From assembly GCF_005937185.1 (NCBI RefSeq), contig NZ_VCNI01000001.1, positions 1,546,657-1,610,656 on the forward strand: a stretch of DNA of 64,000 nucleotides, written 5' to 3'. Position 1 is the stretch's first letter; every line of letters starts with the position of its first letter. The translations under genes were made by a program, and so were the position numbers. Positions 54,343 to 64,000 of this stretch are shown one piece after another. The notes under the pieces are model-generated. The model was not told the DNA's origin and did no database searches. It was given only the letters and a program-made list of their open reading frames with translations. Source of the DNA: Flagellimonas algicola (GTDB lineage: Bacteria > Bacteroidota > Bacteroidia > Flavobacteriales > Flavobacteriaceae).

Positions 54343-57300
54343 ATGAAAATGAAAAGTTCACAAATTGTTTGTCTTCTGCCAATGGCCCTATTTTTTTTGG
54401 TGCTTAGCAATGGTATTCTTACCGCCCAAGTTAAAGTTTATGAGGGTACCGAAGTAATCCCCACCTATAAAAGGGGAGCAGATGAAGTAAGTCCAATTTT
54501 TTATACTGGCAGGAGTGTCCAAGGTGCTCAGGGAAAGGTTTATCCTTATCCATCACAGACCAAACTAGGGGACTCTTTAATAGACATAACTTATGAAATG
54601 GTCTACTTAGAAAATGAATACATACGGGTCAAAGTACTACCTGCGTTTGGCGGTCGTCTATTTTCGGCAATTGACAAAACTAACGGACATGAATTATTTC
54701 ATACCAATAGCGTTATTAAACCGGATTTGATTGGAACTTTGGGTGCATGGGTTTCCGGGGGTATCGAATGGTGTTTTCCGCATCATCATCGGACAAGCAC
54801 AATGTTGCCCAGTGATTACCGGATGGTGAACAATGCCGATGGAAGTGCTACCATATGGATTGGCGAAACAGAAAAAACCATGGGCATGAGAGGGGTTATT
54901 GGTATGACATTACATCCGGGGAAATCATATATCGATGTTGATTATCGCATAACCAACACCAATACCCTAACCAAGACGTTTCTTTTTTGGGCCAATGTGG
55001 CCATTACTTCCAACGAAGACTTTCGAACGTTTTGGCCGCCTAGTCAAGAAATTGGGGTGTTTCACAACAACCGTAGCTTTATTAAGTGGCCTGTGTCCAA
55101 CGCAACAGACAATTACGGTAGAACAAGCTATCCTGAAGGGGTTGACCTGACGTGGTGGAAAAATCATCCCAATCCTGTCTCTTTCTTTATGTGGGATATT
55201 GAAGAAGGGTTCATAGGCGGCTATGATTACGGGCAAAAAGCAGGTACCGTTCATGTGGGCGACAAGCACGAAAACAATGCCTCAAAATTATGGCAATTTG
55301 GACCTGGGCTCCAAGGGCAGAATGCCAGAAGAAAACTTACCGATGATGGTAAAGCTTATGTAGAATTGATGACGGGTACTTTTTCGAATAACCAACCCGA
55401 TTATAGTTGGATATTACCACACTCTGTAAAAGATGCGAAAAACTATTGGTACCCGATTCGAGACTTAGAAGTGGTTAAAAACTCCACCGTTGATGCTTCG
55501 GTTACTTTACAAATGCGGAATGCAAAGTCGGTTTTTTACGGTTTTAATACAACTTCAGCATTTAAAAACGCTAAAGTAATCTTGAAAAGTGGAGCCTCTG
55601 TTTTGGTTGAAAAGAATATTGATATCGACCCGGCCAATCCGTTTACGGAAACCTTTAAAAATCGCAAAACCTTAGACGAATATCAACTCCATGTCGCATT
55701 GTATGATGCCACCGGCAAAGAACTGATCTCATATCGGCCCTACAAACCTCAAAAGCCAGAGTTGCCCGAAACCCAAAAAAGGGTAAAGGAACCTGCGGCC
55801 TACGAAACTGTTGAAGATTTGTACTTGACAGGCAGGTTCGTAGAACAATTTAATCGCCCTGGTATGAACGCTGATGATTATTACCTGGCCGCTTTAAAAA
55901 AATCCCCAAACGACTATCGTACCAATATTGCTTTAGGTCAGCGCCGTCTAAACCAAATGAGGTATGCCGAAGCATTGGAACACCTGCAAGCCGCTGCCGA
56001 AAAGCTTAAAGTAAAATACTATCAACCAAAAGAAGGTGAACTATTTTACTTCCGTGGTTTGGCCCATAAAGCACTGGGTAACCATGACAAAGCCTATAAA
56101 GATTTGGCAAGGGCTACCTGGTATTATCAGTGGTTTTCCGCCAGTAATTTTGAACTTGCACAGCTCGAAAGCAAAAAAGGTAATGTAACAAAAGCTCTGG
56201 AGTACATTAATGAGGCCTATTCCACCAATACAAGAGATGGTCGCATCACTACATTGTTTGCTGCTCTATTAAGAAAAAACGGGAATGTAGATAAGGCAAA
56301 AAGACTTCTTGAAGAACAACTGGCCTATGACCCATTGAATTTTACAGCGCTTTACGAACAGCAGTTATTAGCCAATAAACCTTCGTTGGTGGATTGGCAC
56401 AAAAACATGCAAGATGTTGAGAATAATTACCTGGAAATTGCCCTCACCTATATGAACGCGGGGCTTTGGAAAGAAGGCATCCAACTATTAGCCGGTCTGG
56501 ATGCCCCCAAAAACCCATTGGTGCATTTTTACCTGGCATGGTTTAATCACCAGAATGGCGATAAAGATAAGGCACGTCAGTACCTGAACAGCGCAAAAAA
56601 TACCTCTTTGTCGTATGTATTTCCTTATCGTTCGGAAACTGAAACTGTTCTAAATTATGCTATCGCAACGGATGAGAACAATGCGCAGGCCAATTACCTT
56701 TTGGGTAATCTTCTATATGATAATAGACCTGATGATGCCATAGCAGCTTGGCAAAGGGCAAGTACGTCCGAAAATGCCGATGCAATGGTGTGGCGAAATA
56801 TGGCTTTTGGTTCGTTCTATCATCATAAAAATCCAAAAGAAGCCATCGAAAACATGACCAAGGCGATTGCCCTAAATGGGAGCAATCCGCTATGGTTTGC
56901 AGAGTTGTCCAAATACTACGATGAATCGGATGAAAATTTTGCCGACAACTTGAAAATACTGCAAGAAAATATTGATGTAGTTCGTGAAGATGTGGCAGCA
57001 CCAAAAACACTTGTAAAGTTGTTAAATCTGAATGGAGCTTATGATGAAGCCATCCAATTTTTGGACACACACCATTTTAGAACTTGGGAAGGCGGTCGCG
57101 AAACTTACTGGCACTATGTCGATGCGCATACCTTAAAAGCTAAGGAATTGATTCTGGACAAGAAGCACGAAAAGGCCATTTCCCATTTGGAACGCGCATT
57201 GGAATATCCGGAGAATCTTGAGGTGGGTAAACCCACCCATGATGAAAAAAGTGCTATGATCTATTATTATATGGGCACGGCATACGAACAACTGGGAAAT

Positions 57301-57663
57301 ACCAAAAAAGCAAACGAAAGCTATCAAAAGAGTGCCTCAGCACAAAATGGTCGCGGTATGGACGACTTGCTCTTCTATCAAGCCATGGCCAACGAAAAAT
57401 TGGGCAAAAAAGATGATGCTGCCCGTATGTTCAATGAATTAATTAAGCGCGGACAGCAACAACGAACGGGTAGCGACACCAATACTTTGGTTGCCGTGGA
57501 AGAGGCATCCGCCACCAATAAAAAGGCAATTTCCAAATCCTATTATCTAGAGGCACTCGGTAATCTGGGATTGGGAAATAAAAACAAAGCTCAAAGTTTG
57601 TTTAAAACAGCTATGAAAACATACAAGAACAATTTATGGGCAAAGGAAATGGCGAGTCTTTAA
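54343..57663 (+). CDS. DUF5107/TPR secreted protein
   Basis: An 1106-residue secreted protein (signal peptide ending near NGILTAQ). Residues about 40-340 form the DUF5107 domain, a galactose-mutarotase-like beta-sandwich fold: VLPAFGGRLFSAIDKTNGHE, SGGIEWCFPHHH, TMGMRGVIGMTLHPG. The rest (about 500-1100) is a long array of tetratricopeptide repeats (for example DDYYLAALKKSPNDYRTNIA). Frequent in sugar-utilisation loci of Bacteroidota; proposed to bind or process carbohydrate, without biochemical proof. First of three genes on this strand with GH2. Confidence 0.85.
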   Translation: MKMKSSQIVCLLPMALFFLVLSNGILTAQVKVYEGTEVIPTYKRGADEVSPIFYTGRSVQGAQGKVYPYPSQTKLGDSLIDITYEMVYLENEYIRVKVLPAFGGRLFSAIDKTNGHELFHTNSVIKPDLIGTLGAWVSGGIEWCFPHHHRTSTMLPSDYRMVNNADGSATIWIGETEKTMGMRGVIGMTLHPGKSYIDVDYRITNTNTLTKTFLFWANVAITSNEDFRTFWPPSQEIGVFHNNRSFIKWPVSNATDNYGRTSYPEGVDLTWWKNHPNPVSFFMWDIEEGFIGGYDYGQKAGTVHVGDKHENNASKLWQFGPGLQGQNARRKLTDDGKAYVELMTGTFSNNQPDYSWILPHSVKDAKNYWYPIRDLEVVKNSTVDASVTLQMRNAKSVFYGFNTTSAFKNAKVILKSGASVLVEKNIDIDPANPFTETFKNRKTLDEYQLHVALYDATGKELISYRPYKPQKPELPETQKRVKEPAAYETVEDLYLTGRFVEQFNRPGMNADDYYLAALKKSPNDYRTNIALGQRRLNQMRYAEALEHLQAAAEKLKVKYYQPKEGELFYFRGLAHKALGNHDKAYKDLARATWYYQWFSASNFELAQLESKKGNVTKALEYINEAYSTNTRDGRITTLFAALLRKNGNVDKAKRLLEEQLAYDPLNFTALYEQQLLANKPSLVDWHKNMQDVENNYLEIALTYMNAGLWKEGIQLLAGLDAPKNPLVHFYLAWFNHQNGDKDKARQYLNSAKNTSLSYVFPYRSETETVLNYAIATDENNAQANYLLGNLLYDNRPDDAIAAWQRASTSENADAMVWRNMAFGSFYHHKNPKEAIENMTKAIALNGSNPLWFAELSKYYDESDENFADNLKILQENIDVVREDVAAPKTLVKLLNLNGAYDEAIQFLDTHHFRTWEGGRETYWHYVDAHTLKAKELILDKKHEKAISHLERALEYPENLEVGKPTHDEKSAMIYYYMGTAYEQLGNTKKANESYQKSASAQNGRGMDDLLFYQAMANEKLGKKDDAARMFNELIKRGQQQRTGSDTNTLVAVEEASATNKKAISKSYYLEALGNLGLGNKNKAQSLFKTAMKTYKNNLWAKEMASL

Positions 57664-57810
57664 AGAAAGTAACAAGAATAGGAAAACACTGGGAGGTACC
57701 ATCACTTCTCAAACCTGAATCCATACACTGGAGTCCATAAATATGGCCCAGGAAGAAATTTGACCGTCGTTCCATTTGAGATGAGGTTATCGGAACTCTA
57801 TTTTTAAGAG

Positions 57811-58587
57811 ATGAAAAGATCAATACAGTTCGGTTTATTTTCACTGGCGCTATTGAGCTGGACTTTTGTGACGGCCCAATCAGACAAAAAATTGGTCTTG
57901 GGTGAACAACCTGTTTTTAATGTCAGCCGAACATCGGAAGCGATTGCGGTCGACGGGAAAATGGAAGAGTCCGCTTGGAAAAAAACCGAAGCGCGAACAT
58001 TGAATTATTTCTACCGTGCCGAAAAACCGGATGATAGTCAGCAGACCACGCTGAGAATGCTTTGGGATACAACAAAGCTTTATGTTTTTTTTGAAATGAA
58101 AGACAAATTCCTCACTGTTCGTGAAACCGAACGCGATGGGGAACCCTATTTAGACGACTGCGCAGAACTATTTTTAATTACCGCTCCTGATAGTTTGGAT
58201 ACACATTTTGGATATGAGTTGAATTTGAACAAAGCATCAAACGACTTTATCTATTTTAATAATTTCCATGATGGAAAAGATTTGGCCTTTAGACCATATA
58301 ATCCTGTTTTTGAAGCGGAAGTGACCTATAATGGAACAATAAACGACAATTCTGATATTGACATAGGTTGGACTATGGAACTGGCTATACCACTTGCCAA
58401 CTTCGGTTCGTTAGGGAAGGTTGTTCCGGTCGCCGCAGGTAATCAATGGGCTTTTTTGGCCGTTCGTCAAGATAGGAATGATGCTGAGGGTTCGCGAAGA
58501 AGCACTTCGACCATATTTCCTATTTATGATATTTCGAAAAATGTGCATCAGGCGAACCGTTTTGGGTTGCTTGAGTTTATCGAATAG
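57811..58587 (+). CDS. secreted carbohydrate-binding family 9-like protein
   Basis: A 258-residue protein with a Sec signal peptide (SLALLSWTFVTAQ) and a single CBM9/DOMON-like beta-sandwich (about 45-255): IAVDGKMEESAWKKTEA, LRMLWDTTKLYVFFEMKD, and DDCAELFLITAPDS are typical. It has no catalytic domain, so it probably captures glycan fragments at the surface or in the periplasm. Sits between the DUF5107/TPR and GH2 genes, 33 bp before the latter. Confidence 0.82.
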   Translation: MKRSIQFGLFSLALLSWTFVTAQSDKKLVLGEQPVFNVSRTSEAIAVDGKMEESAWKKTEARTLNYFYRAEKPDDSQQTTLRMLWDTTKLYVFFEMKDKFLTVRETERDGEPYLDDCAELFLITAPDSLDTHFGYELNLNKASNDFIYFNNFHDGKDLAFRPYNPVFEAEVTYNGTINDNSDIDIGWTMELAIPLANFGSLGKVVPVAAGNQWAFLAVRQDRNDAEGSRRSTSTIFPIYDISKNVHQANRFGLLEFIE

Positions 58588-58620
58588 ATTATAAAAGCTT
58601 AAAACATAATACTGGAAATA

Positions 58621-61542
58621 ATGAATCGATTTAAATGTGTTGCCCTTCTCCTAATTCTGGGTATCGGATACCAAACCTACGGCCAAAACCTGCCTTTTGG
58701 CTTTCCTGATACCGAACGCACCAAAATAAGCTTAAATCAAGGATGGAAATTTCATTTAGGAGGTCCAAATGAAAACAACTACGAAATCGATGTTGATGAT
58801 TCAGATTGGGAGACGGTCAATATACCCCATACCCTAGCCCTGACCTCCTTGACCTTAGATGATTTAAATGATGAGAAGACTCAATTGGTGTTTCATAGAA
58901 ACGTGGGTTGGTACCGAAAAAACATCAGGGTTGATGATTCAAACAAAAAAGTTTTTTTGGAGTTTGAAGGGGCCCACCAAGTGACCGACTTATGGATTAA
59001 TGGCATACACGTTGGGCAACATGCTGTTGGTGGGTATACCCCATTCCATTTTGATGTCTCTGATGCAATAAAAAGAGGTCAAGAAAATCAAGTTACCATA
59101 CTTGTCGATAATAGAAGAAACGAAACAATCCCCCCAGATCCAGGCCCTTTCGACTATGTAAAATTTAGTGGGCTATACAGAGATCTTTATTTAGTTGAGA
59201 CTGCCCCGGTTCACGTGACCTTCAATTGGGAATCACTAAGCTCAGGAGTCAACATTACTACTCCTACCATTGATCCCATAAATAAAAATGCCACAATCGA
59301 TATCAAAACTTCCGTAAAGAACGAGGAAAACAAGAAAATTAATAGTGAGCTCGTAACCCGGGTTATTGACAAAGAAGGAATTGTTGTTTTGAAACTGGTT
59401 GATGAGTCCCCAATTTTACCTGGGCAAGAATACCAATTTAACCAAATTGGTAGTTTGGAAGATGATGTCGAGTTCTGGAATATCGAGAATCCCTATTTGT
59501 ACCGAGTGAACAGCGTGGTCAAAGTTGACGGAAAAGAAGTCGATTTTGTCGAGAACAAAATTGGGTTGAGAAAGTTCGAACTGGATTCCAAAAGAGGTTT
59601 TATGCTGAACGATAAACCGATTGAGCTAATAGGTGCCAATAGGCATCAGCAGTATCCATATATAGGAGATGCGGTGCCAAATTCGCTGCACTACAAAGAC
59701 ATGTTGCAGTTTAAAGAATACGGTTTCAATATAATGCGTACTGCGCATTACCCTCAAGATGATGCGTTAATACAGGCCTGCGACGAACTTGGAATCCTGG
59801 TTTATGAAGAAGCTCCGACCTGGATTTCAATGTCACAAGATGAACTTTGGTGGAACAATCTTGATCAAGCCGCTAGAACAATGATTAGAAATCACAGAAA
59901 CCATCCATCTATTGTGATGTGGGGGGCCGGAGTGAATCATCGGGGTTATGTGCCAAGAGTCCACAATGCTACAAAACAAGAAGATCCCATTCGCCTAACT
60001 GCTTCACAAGGTTCCCGATGGACAGGTTGGCAGTCTTCAGGGTTGACAGATATCAACGCAAATATGCTTTACGGCCCTTTTATTTGGGACAGATCCGAAC
60101 CTATGTTCGCCATGGAAGGGCGGAGTGGACCAAAGGCCGTTGCCGAGCATAAAAGGGATTCATTAATGGTGGGCTTGATATCCTGGACAGCGCATGCATA
60201 TTATACATTTCATCCTGCGCATTCCAAGGCCAATGATAAAAGGGATCGCACCAGAAGTGGCATGATGACTATTTTTCGGTATCCCAGACCCAGTTTAGAA
60301 TGGTATAAAGCCGAAATGAACAAAAAACCATTTGTGCGTATCAAAGAGGATTGGAATGAAGATACCAATGAAGTAACCGTATTCAGTAATGGAAATGAGG
60401 TAGAACTTTCAATCAATGGAAAATTGGTCGATAGAAAAAAGACCGGTAAGGATACGATTTACGACGGTCTTGACCATCCTCCTTTTCATTTTAAAAATTT
60501 AGCGTATTCTCCTGGGAAATTGACTGCAAAAGCCTATTTCGAAAATGGTGGTTCAAGGGAAACCTCAATACAAACTGCAGAAAAACCAAAAACCATACTA
60601 TTGACCATCGACTCAAAGGGACGTCAATTTACAGCAGATGGCAGCGATATTATTTTGGCCTATGCCACCGTAGTGGATAAGCATGGTACGCCGGTTAAGG
60701 ACGCTGAGAATTTGATTTCGTTTTCGATAAACGGAGACGCAACGATAGTTGGAGATGGTTCAGATATCAATGCGAACCCCATGTTTACCGAATATGGAGT
60801 CGCACCTGCATTGATAAGGGCGGGAACAACTCCTGGCAATATAACTGTATTTGCTAAATCCAAAGGATTAAAATCAGCCAAAGCGACTATAACCTCGGTG
60901 GCCCATAGCAACAATGAGATTCAAAAAAATGCTCTCCCCATATATGATTTTAAAAGGGAGAGGGTAGATTTGGGAGCATCTGACCAATTACTTCAATTTG
61001 GATGGAATGCTTGGAACGGCTCCGATGAAAAAGACAACTCATACGGACTCAAATCTTTCAAGGGAGCGACCCTAAAGTTAATTAGGGAATCTTCGGATGG
61101 TGTACATCGGTGGCTAGGAGAAATGAACGTCATTGGAAAATATGGGTATGCCTATGGTGATGGAATCATTTCAATAGACAAAGAAGGGGTCGACCTCGTA
61201 TTGGAGAACTTGCCCCAGGGAACCTACAAGCTTACAACTTGGCATCATGCGCCTAGAAGTAATTCTGACTCCATGGATCCAAACAAAGAAAAACTCAAAT
61301 CCCTAACAATCCATGAATTGCCCTACGAAAAAAGGATTATTGTTAGCTCCGAGGCTTTTGAAGGGGACAAACAAGTAGAGGTAGAAGTTACCGAAGGAAA
61401 AGAAATGCAGTGGGAACTGCCCGGCAAGGGTGTTTTCACTTTTGTTTCTGATGGCAAGGAGCCCACGGTAATTAATTTCAATGGCAAAGGAAATAAAGGG
61501 GTGTGGCTAAATGCCCTGGAATTGAGTGAATGGAAAAACTGA
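58621..61542 (+). CDS. GH2-family protein with altered acid/base site
   Basis: A 973-residue secreted protein with GH2 architecture: jelly-roll sugar-binding domain (about 35-195, KISLNQGWKFHLGG), immunoglobulin-like domain (about 200-315), TIM barrel (about 320-580, GANRHQQYPYIGD, IMRTAHYPQDDALIQACDELGI) and C-terminal beta domains. Glu499 in MFAMEGRSG sits where the nucleophile is expected. The usual GNE acid/base motif after HPSIVMWG is replaced by GVNHRG (His440), so the Glu is absent. It may use another residue, act on unusual bonds, or bind only. Substrate unknown. Confidence 0.85.
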   Translation: MNRFKCVALLLILGIGYQTYGQNLPFGFPDTERTKISLNQGWKFHLGGPNENNYEIDVDDSDWETVNIPHTLALTSLTLDDLNDEKTQLVFHRNVGWYRKNIRVDDSNKKVFLEFEGAHQVTDLWINGIHVGQHAVGGYTPFHFDVSDAIKRGQENQVTILVDNRRNETIPPDPGPFDYVKFSGLYRDLYLVETAPVHVTFNWESLSSGVNITTPTIDPINKNATIDIKTSVKNEENKKINSELVTRVIDKEGIVVLKLVDESPILPGQEYQFNQIGSLEDDVEFWNIENPYLYRVNSVVKVDGKEVDFVENKIGLRKFELDSKRGFMLNDKPIELIGANRHQQYPYIGDAVPNSLHYKDMLQFKEYGFNIMRTAHYPQDDALIQACDELGILVYEEAPTWISMSQDELWWNNLDQAARTMIRNHRNHPSIVMWGAGVNHRGYVPRVHNATKQEDPIRLTASQGSRWTGWQSSGLTDINANMLYGPFIWDRSEPMFAMEGRSGPKAVAEHKRDSLMVGLISWTAHAYYTFHPAHSKANDKRDRTRSGMMTIFRYPRPSLEWYKAEMNKKPFVRIKEDWNEDTNEVTVFSNGNEVELSINGKLVDRKKTGKDTIYDGLDHPPFHFKNLAYSPGKLTAKAYFENGGSRETSIQTAEKPKTILLTIDSKGRQFTADGSDIILAYATVVDKHGTPVKDAENLISFSINGDATIVGDGSDINANPMFTEYGVAPALIRAGTTPGNITVFAKSKGLKSAKATITSVAHSNNEIQKNALPIYDFKRERVDLGASDQLLQFGWNAWNGSDEKDNSYGLKSFKGATLKLIRESSDGVHRWLGEMNVIGKYGYAYGDGIISIDKEGVDLVLENLPQGTYKLTTWHHAPRSNSDSMDPNKEKLKSLTIHELPYEKRIIVSSEAFEGDKQVEVEVTEGKEMQWELPGKGVFTFVSDGKEPTVINFNGKGNKGVWLNALELSEWKN

Positions 61543-61638
61543 TTTTAGATAAAATAATCCAAAAATGATGCTGGCCTTATCAGGTTGTGCCAAGTAATTC
61601 CTTTTCCAACATTCTAAATCTTAAAGGCAGTCTGCCCG

Positions 61639-63288
61639 TTATGCAAAGTAGACATAGATAGCAACGACCACCAAACAAATAACTAAGCCCACAGGTTTGA
61701 CATATTGCCAAGGTTCAATATCTACTTTCTTGGTATACTCTTGGACATAGGGTTTAGGTGATGGCCAAATTCTTCCGATTAGAAGCATGATACCGGCATT
61801 CATCAAAAAGAGAATCGCACAAATATGTAAGAAATGTGGATAGGCTTCCACTTCGATCAGCAATAAACTTGCTTCATCTGTTATTCCGTTAATTTTCGCT
61901 TTCTCCAAAGCATTGTTTACTAGAATGGGTTTTAATAAAAATTGACTGAAAATATAGAGTAAGGAACCCGAAATAATACCAATTTTACCAGCTATGGCCG
62001 GCACTCGTTTTGTTAAATAACCAATGACAAATACAGTTAGAATTGGAATGCTGTAAATGCCGTTCACTTCTTGTAAATATGCAAAAAGACTACCTGCATT
62101 TGCAATGAAAGGCGCTACGAACATAGCAAATATGGCAAGTAAAATTCCGAAGGTTTTACCTCTTTTGACCACTAAGGATTCACCTGCCGATTTGTTGATA
62201 TGCTGTTTGTAGATGTCTATTCCAAACAACGTTACGGAACTATTAAGCACACTGTTGAAAGAACTTAAAATAGCCCCAAAAAGCACCGCGGCGAAGAAAC
62301 CGACAAAGTAGTTTGGGAGTACTTCCCTGACCAACCTGGGATAGGCCTGATCAGCATTATCCAGTGTTCCCTCAAAAAGATGATAGGCAATTACACCGGG
62401 CAGTACAACAATGAGAGGGCCAAGAATCTTTATGAAAGCTGCCAACATCAAACCCTTCTGTCCTTCGGCCAAATTTTTGGCGCCTAAAGCACGTTGAATA
62501 ATTTGCTGATTGGTTCCCCAATAAAAAAGTTGAACCAACATCAGACCGGTAAATATCGTTGTAAAAGGTACTGATGCCGTTTCGTCGCCCAGCGACTTAA
62601 ATTTTTCGGGGTTCGATTCCGTTAGCGCCGATATGCCCTCGATTAAGCTTCCATTTCCGATCGCCACCAAACCGAATATTGGAATCAAAAGACCACCGGT
62701 CAATAGGCCAATTGCATTGATGGTATCGGAAACTGCAACAGCTTTGAGTCCTCCAAAAATTGCATAAACGGAACCAACAATTCCTATGCCCCACACCGTG
62801 ATCCATATAGCTTGGGTTTCAGTTATATTTAAAAGCAAAGGAATATCGAACATCCCCACAATGGCTACGGAACCTGAATATAATATGACCGGTAAAAGCA
62901 CAATGGCATATCCCGTTAGGAACAATCCCGAGGTCAATGTTTTGGTAGCTACATCGAATCTATCTGCCAAGAACTCTGAAATAGTTGTAAGCCCCTGCTT
63001 AAGGTATCTTGGCAATAAAAAAAGTGCGGTGATTACCATTGCTATTGCTGCAAGTGTTTCCCAAGCCATTACCAAAATACCTTCAGTATAGGCTTGGCCA
63101 TTCAAGCCCACAATCTGCTCTGTAGACAAATTAGTAAGCAAAATGGAACCCGCAATGACACCTGCAGTAAGGCTTCTCCCTGCTAAAAAATAGCCGTCTG
63201 AGGACTTTTCATCTGTCTTTCTTGTTGCCAAATAGGCGATTATGGCAACTAGTGCGGTAAATCCAATAAAAGAAATAATTGCTATCAT
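61639..63288 (-). CDS. sodium/solute symporter (SSS family)
   Basis: A 549-residue inner-membrane transporter with about 14 helices in the LeuT-type fold of the SSS family. LTNLSTEQIVGLNGQAY, GLKAVAVSDTINAIGL and GAILSSFNSVLNSSVTLF (sodium-site helix) are family motifs similar to SGLT-like sugar transporters. Probably imports a monosaccharide or uronic acid from the degraded polysaccharide together with Na+. It follows the partial glycoside hydrolase gene by 51 bp on the same strand. Confidence 0.9.
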   Translation of the reverse strand: MIAIISFIGFTALVAIIAYLATRKTDEKSSDGYFLAGRSLTAGVIAGSILLTNLSTEQIVGLNGQAYTEGILVMAWETLAAIAMVITALFLLPRYLKQGLTTISEFLADRFDVATKTLTSGLFLTGYAIVLLPVILYSGSVAIVGMFDIPLLLNITETQAIWITVWGIGIVGSVYAIFGGLKAVAVSDTINAIGLLTGGLLIPIFGLVAIGNGSLIEGISALTESNPEKFKSLGDETASVPFTTIFTGLMLVQLFYWGTNQQIIQRALGAKNLAEGQKGLMLAAFIKILGPLIVVLPGVIAYHLFEGTLDNADQAYPRLVREVLPNYFVGFFAAVLFGAILSSFNSVLNSSVTLFGIDIYKQHINKSAGESLVVKRGKTFGILLAIFAMFVAPFIANAGSLFAYLQEVNGIYSIPILTVFVIGYLTKRVPAIAGKIGIISGSLLYIFSQFLLKPILVNNALEKAKINGITDEASLLLIEVEAYPHFLHICAILFLMNAGIMLLIGRIWPSPKPYVQEYTKKVDIEPWQYVKPVGLVICLVVVAIYVYFA

Positions 63289-63339
63289 ATTTTTGGAATT
63301 GAATAGACGAACTCGTTTTTTGACTCCACTGACATAATA

Positions 63340-64000
63340 TTATCTCTTTCTTACCAGAACTACCCAATCCAGATCTTTCTCCTTTTTAACAGGGGGCCAT
63401 CCTAGAGACTGCTTTCCTGTGCCTGAAATAGACTTTATTTTTCCTTGTTGTAGTTGGCCACCTTTTCTTGGATTATACCAAGAAACCTCATATTTCCCTT
63501 CTACATTGCCCATATCCAAGGTAGCTTCCCCTCCCTGTTTTAAAAACACCACATAACTTTCCCCTGGCTTGGCCAGCACATAATCTCCTTCCGAAGAGAT
63601 AAGAGCATCGTTCGATTCCATCTCCCAAACAGGAATTTTATTGTCATTGAAAAAATCCAAACAGATTTTGCCTTGGTCCCAAAACAAATCTCGCGAACGA
63701 AAATCTTGGCAACTTAGGTCTGAATGTGGATGCTTATATCCAAAATACCATTCGGTGCCCCACGCCCCTGCCATCATTGCACCCCAAAGCCCATTTTTCC
63801 GGGCGTTGTCATGTGCGGGATCTTCGGTATCCGTGATTAGGGAATGTTGGGCATCGCCCGGCTCATCACAGGCTACAGCCCATACCTTACCAGCGGCTTT
63901 TGATTCTTCTAAAACACGAAGAATTTGTGAATGTACCCTGCTAAAATCTTCTTTGTTTGTTTGCAAAGAGGCGCCTGTAAACTTGGTATTCTGACCATAT
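63340..64000 (-). CDS. DUF5060-type glycoside hydrolase, C-terminal part
   Basis: The last about 220 residues of a larger protein; the frame stays open through the right window edge, and no true start is in view. VWAVACDEPGDAQ, WGTEWYFGYKHPHSDLSCQD and DFFNDNKIPVWEME are typical of the TIM-barrel end of DUF5060 proteins, and VVFLKQGGEATLDMG with SWYNPRKGG is the C-terminal beta domain called collagen-binding 2. Such proteins are putative glycoside hydrolases; specificity is unknown. It precedes the symporter gene. Confidence 0.82.
   Translation of the reverse strand, partial: YGQNTKFTGASLQTNKEDFSRVHSQILRVLEESKAAGKVWAVACDEPGDAQHSLITDTEDPAHDNARKNGLWGAMMAGAWGTEWYFGYKHPHSDLSCQDFRSRDLFWDQGKICLDFFNDNKIPVWEMESNDALISSEGDYVLAKPGESYVVFLKQGGEATLDMGNVEGKYEVSWYNPRKGGQLQQGKIKSISGTGKQSLGWPPVKKEKDLDWVVLVRKR

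Noticed and set aside
35388-64000. SusC/SusD genes expected in a polysaccharide locus.
   Set aside because: No TonB-dependent receptor or SusD-like lipoprotein frame is present in this part of the window.
1-64000. CRISPR arrays, rRNA operons and intact insertion sequences.
   Set aside because: No regularly spaced repeats, rRNA segments or transposase frames were seen.

Overview
The window reads as a chromosomal segment of a marine Flavobacteriaceae bacterium (Bacteroidota), probably near Muricauda, Maribacter or Zobellia. That placement is inferred from typical flavobacterial gene families and neighbourhoods, from TAnnTTTG promoter elements and from many lipoproteins; no rRNA is present. No CRISPR array or intact insertion sequence was seen.

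The first half (about 1-34.4 kb) is mostly core genome: tRNA modification (mnmD), ilvE, a MazG-like pyrophosphohydrolase, crcB, a P-II/Amt/porin ammonium-uptake cluster, lipoproteins of the DUF1684, DJ-1/PfpI and DUF4197 families, an Lrp-type regulator, a fused isobutyryl-CoA mutase (icmF), purU, a membrane-bound AraC regulator, pyrF, prfA, a redox operon (Rieske, thioredoxin-like, ApbE, DUF4266, DUF3570), purM, a threonine dehydratase, divergent glutamine synthetases GSIII and GSII, a Ca2+/Na+ antiporter, a DUF885 peptidase-like lipoprotein and apt. Nitrogen assimilation is a recurring theme. The P-II/Amt promoter and the GSIII/GSII intergenic region both carry the palindrome ACCCC-N10-GGGGT at matching distances from the predicted promoter, which suggests an undescribed nitrogen regulon.

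At 34.47 kb lies tRNA-Arg(ACG), with a 15-bp copy of its 3' end about 96 bp downstream, then about 0.75 kb of apparently decayed DNA. From 35.4 kb to the window end the sequence is an accessory polysaccharide-utilisation region: a hybrid two-component sensor/regulator, four formylglycine-type sulfatases, a GH29 alpha-L-fucosidase, a GH2-family protein lacking the usual acid/base Glu, a DUF5107/TPR protein, a family-9-like carbohydrate-binding protein, a sodium/solute symporter and the end of a DUF5060-type glycoside hydrolase. L-fucose is handled by a FucP-like symporter, a mutarotase, an SDR dehydrogenase and a Zn-alcohol dehydrogenase. The likely target is a sulfated, fucose-containing algal polysaccharide. 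No SusC/SusD pair is visible here. Inside the cluster is an unusual one-component candidate: a cytoplasmic HTH-like domain, one membrane helix and a LamG-like periplasmic domain (52872-54158).
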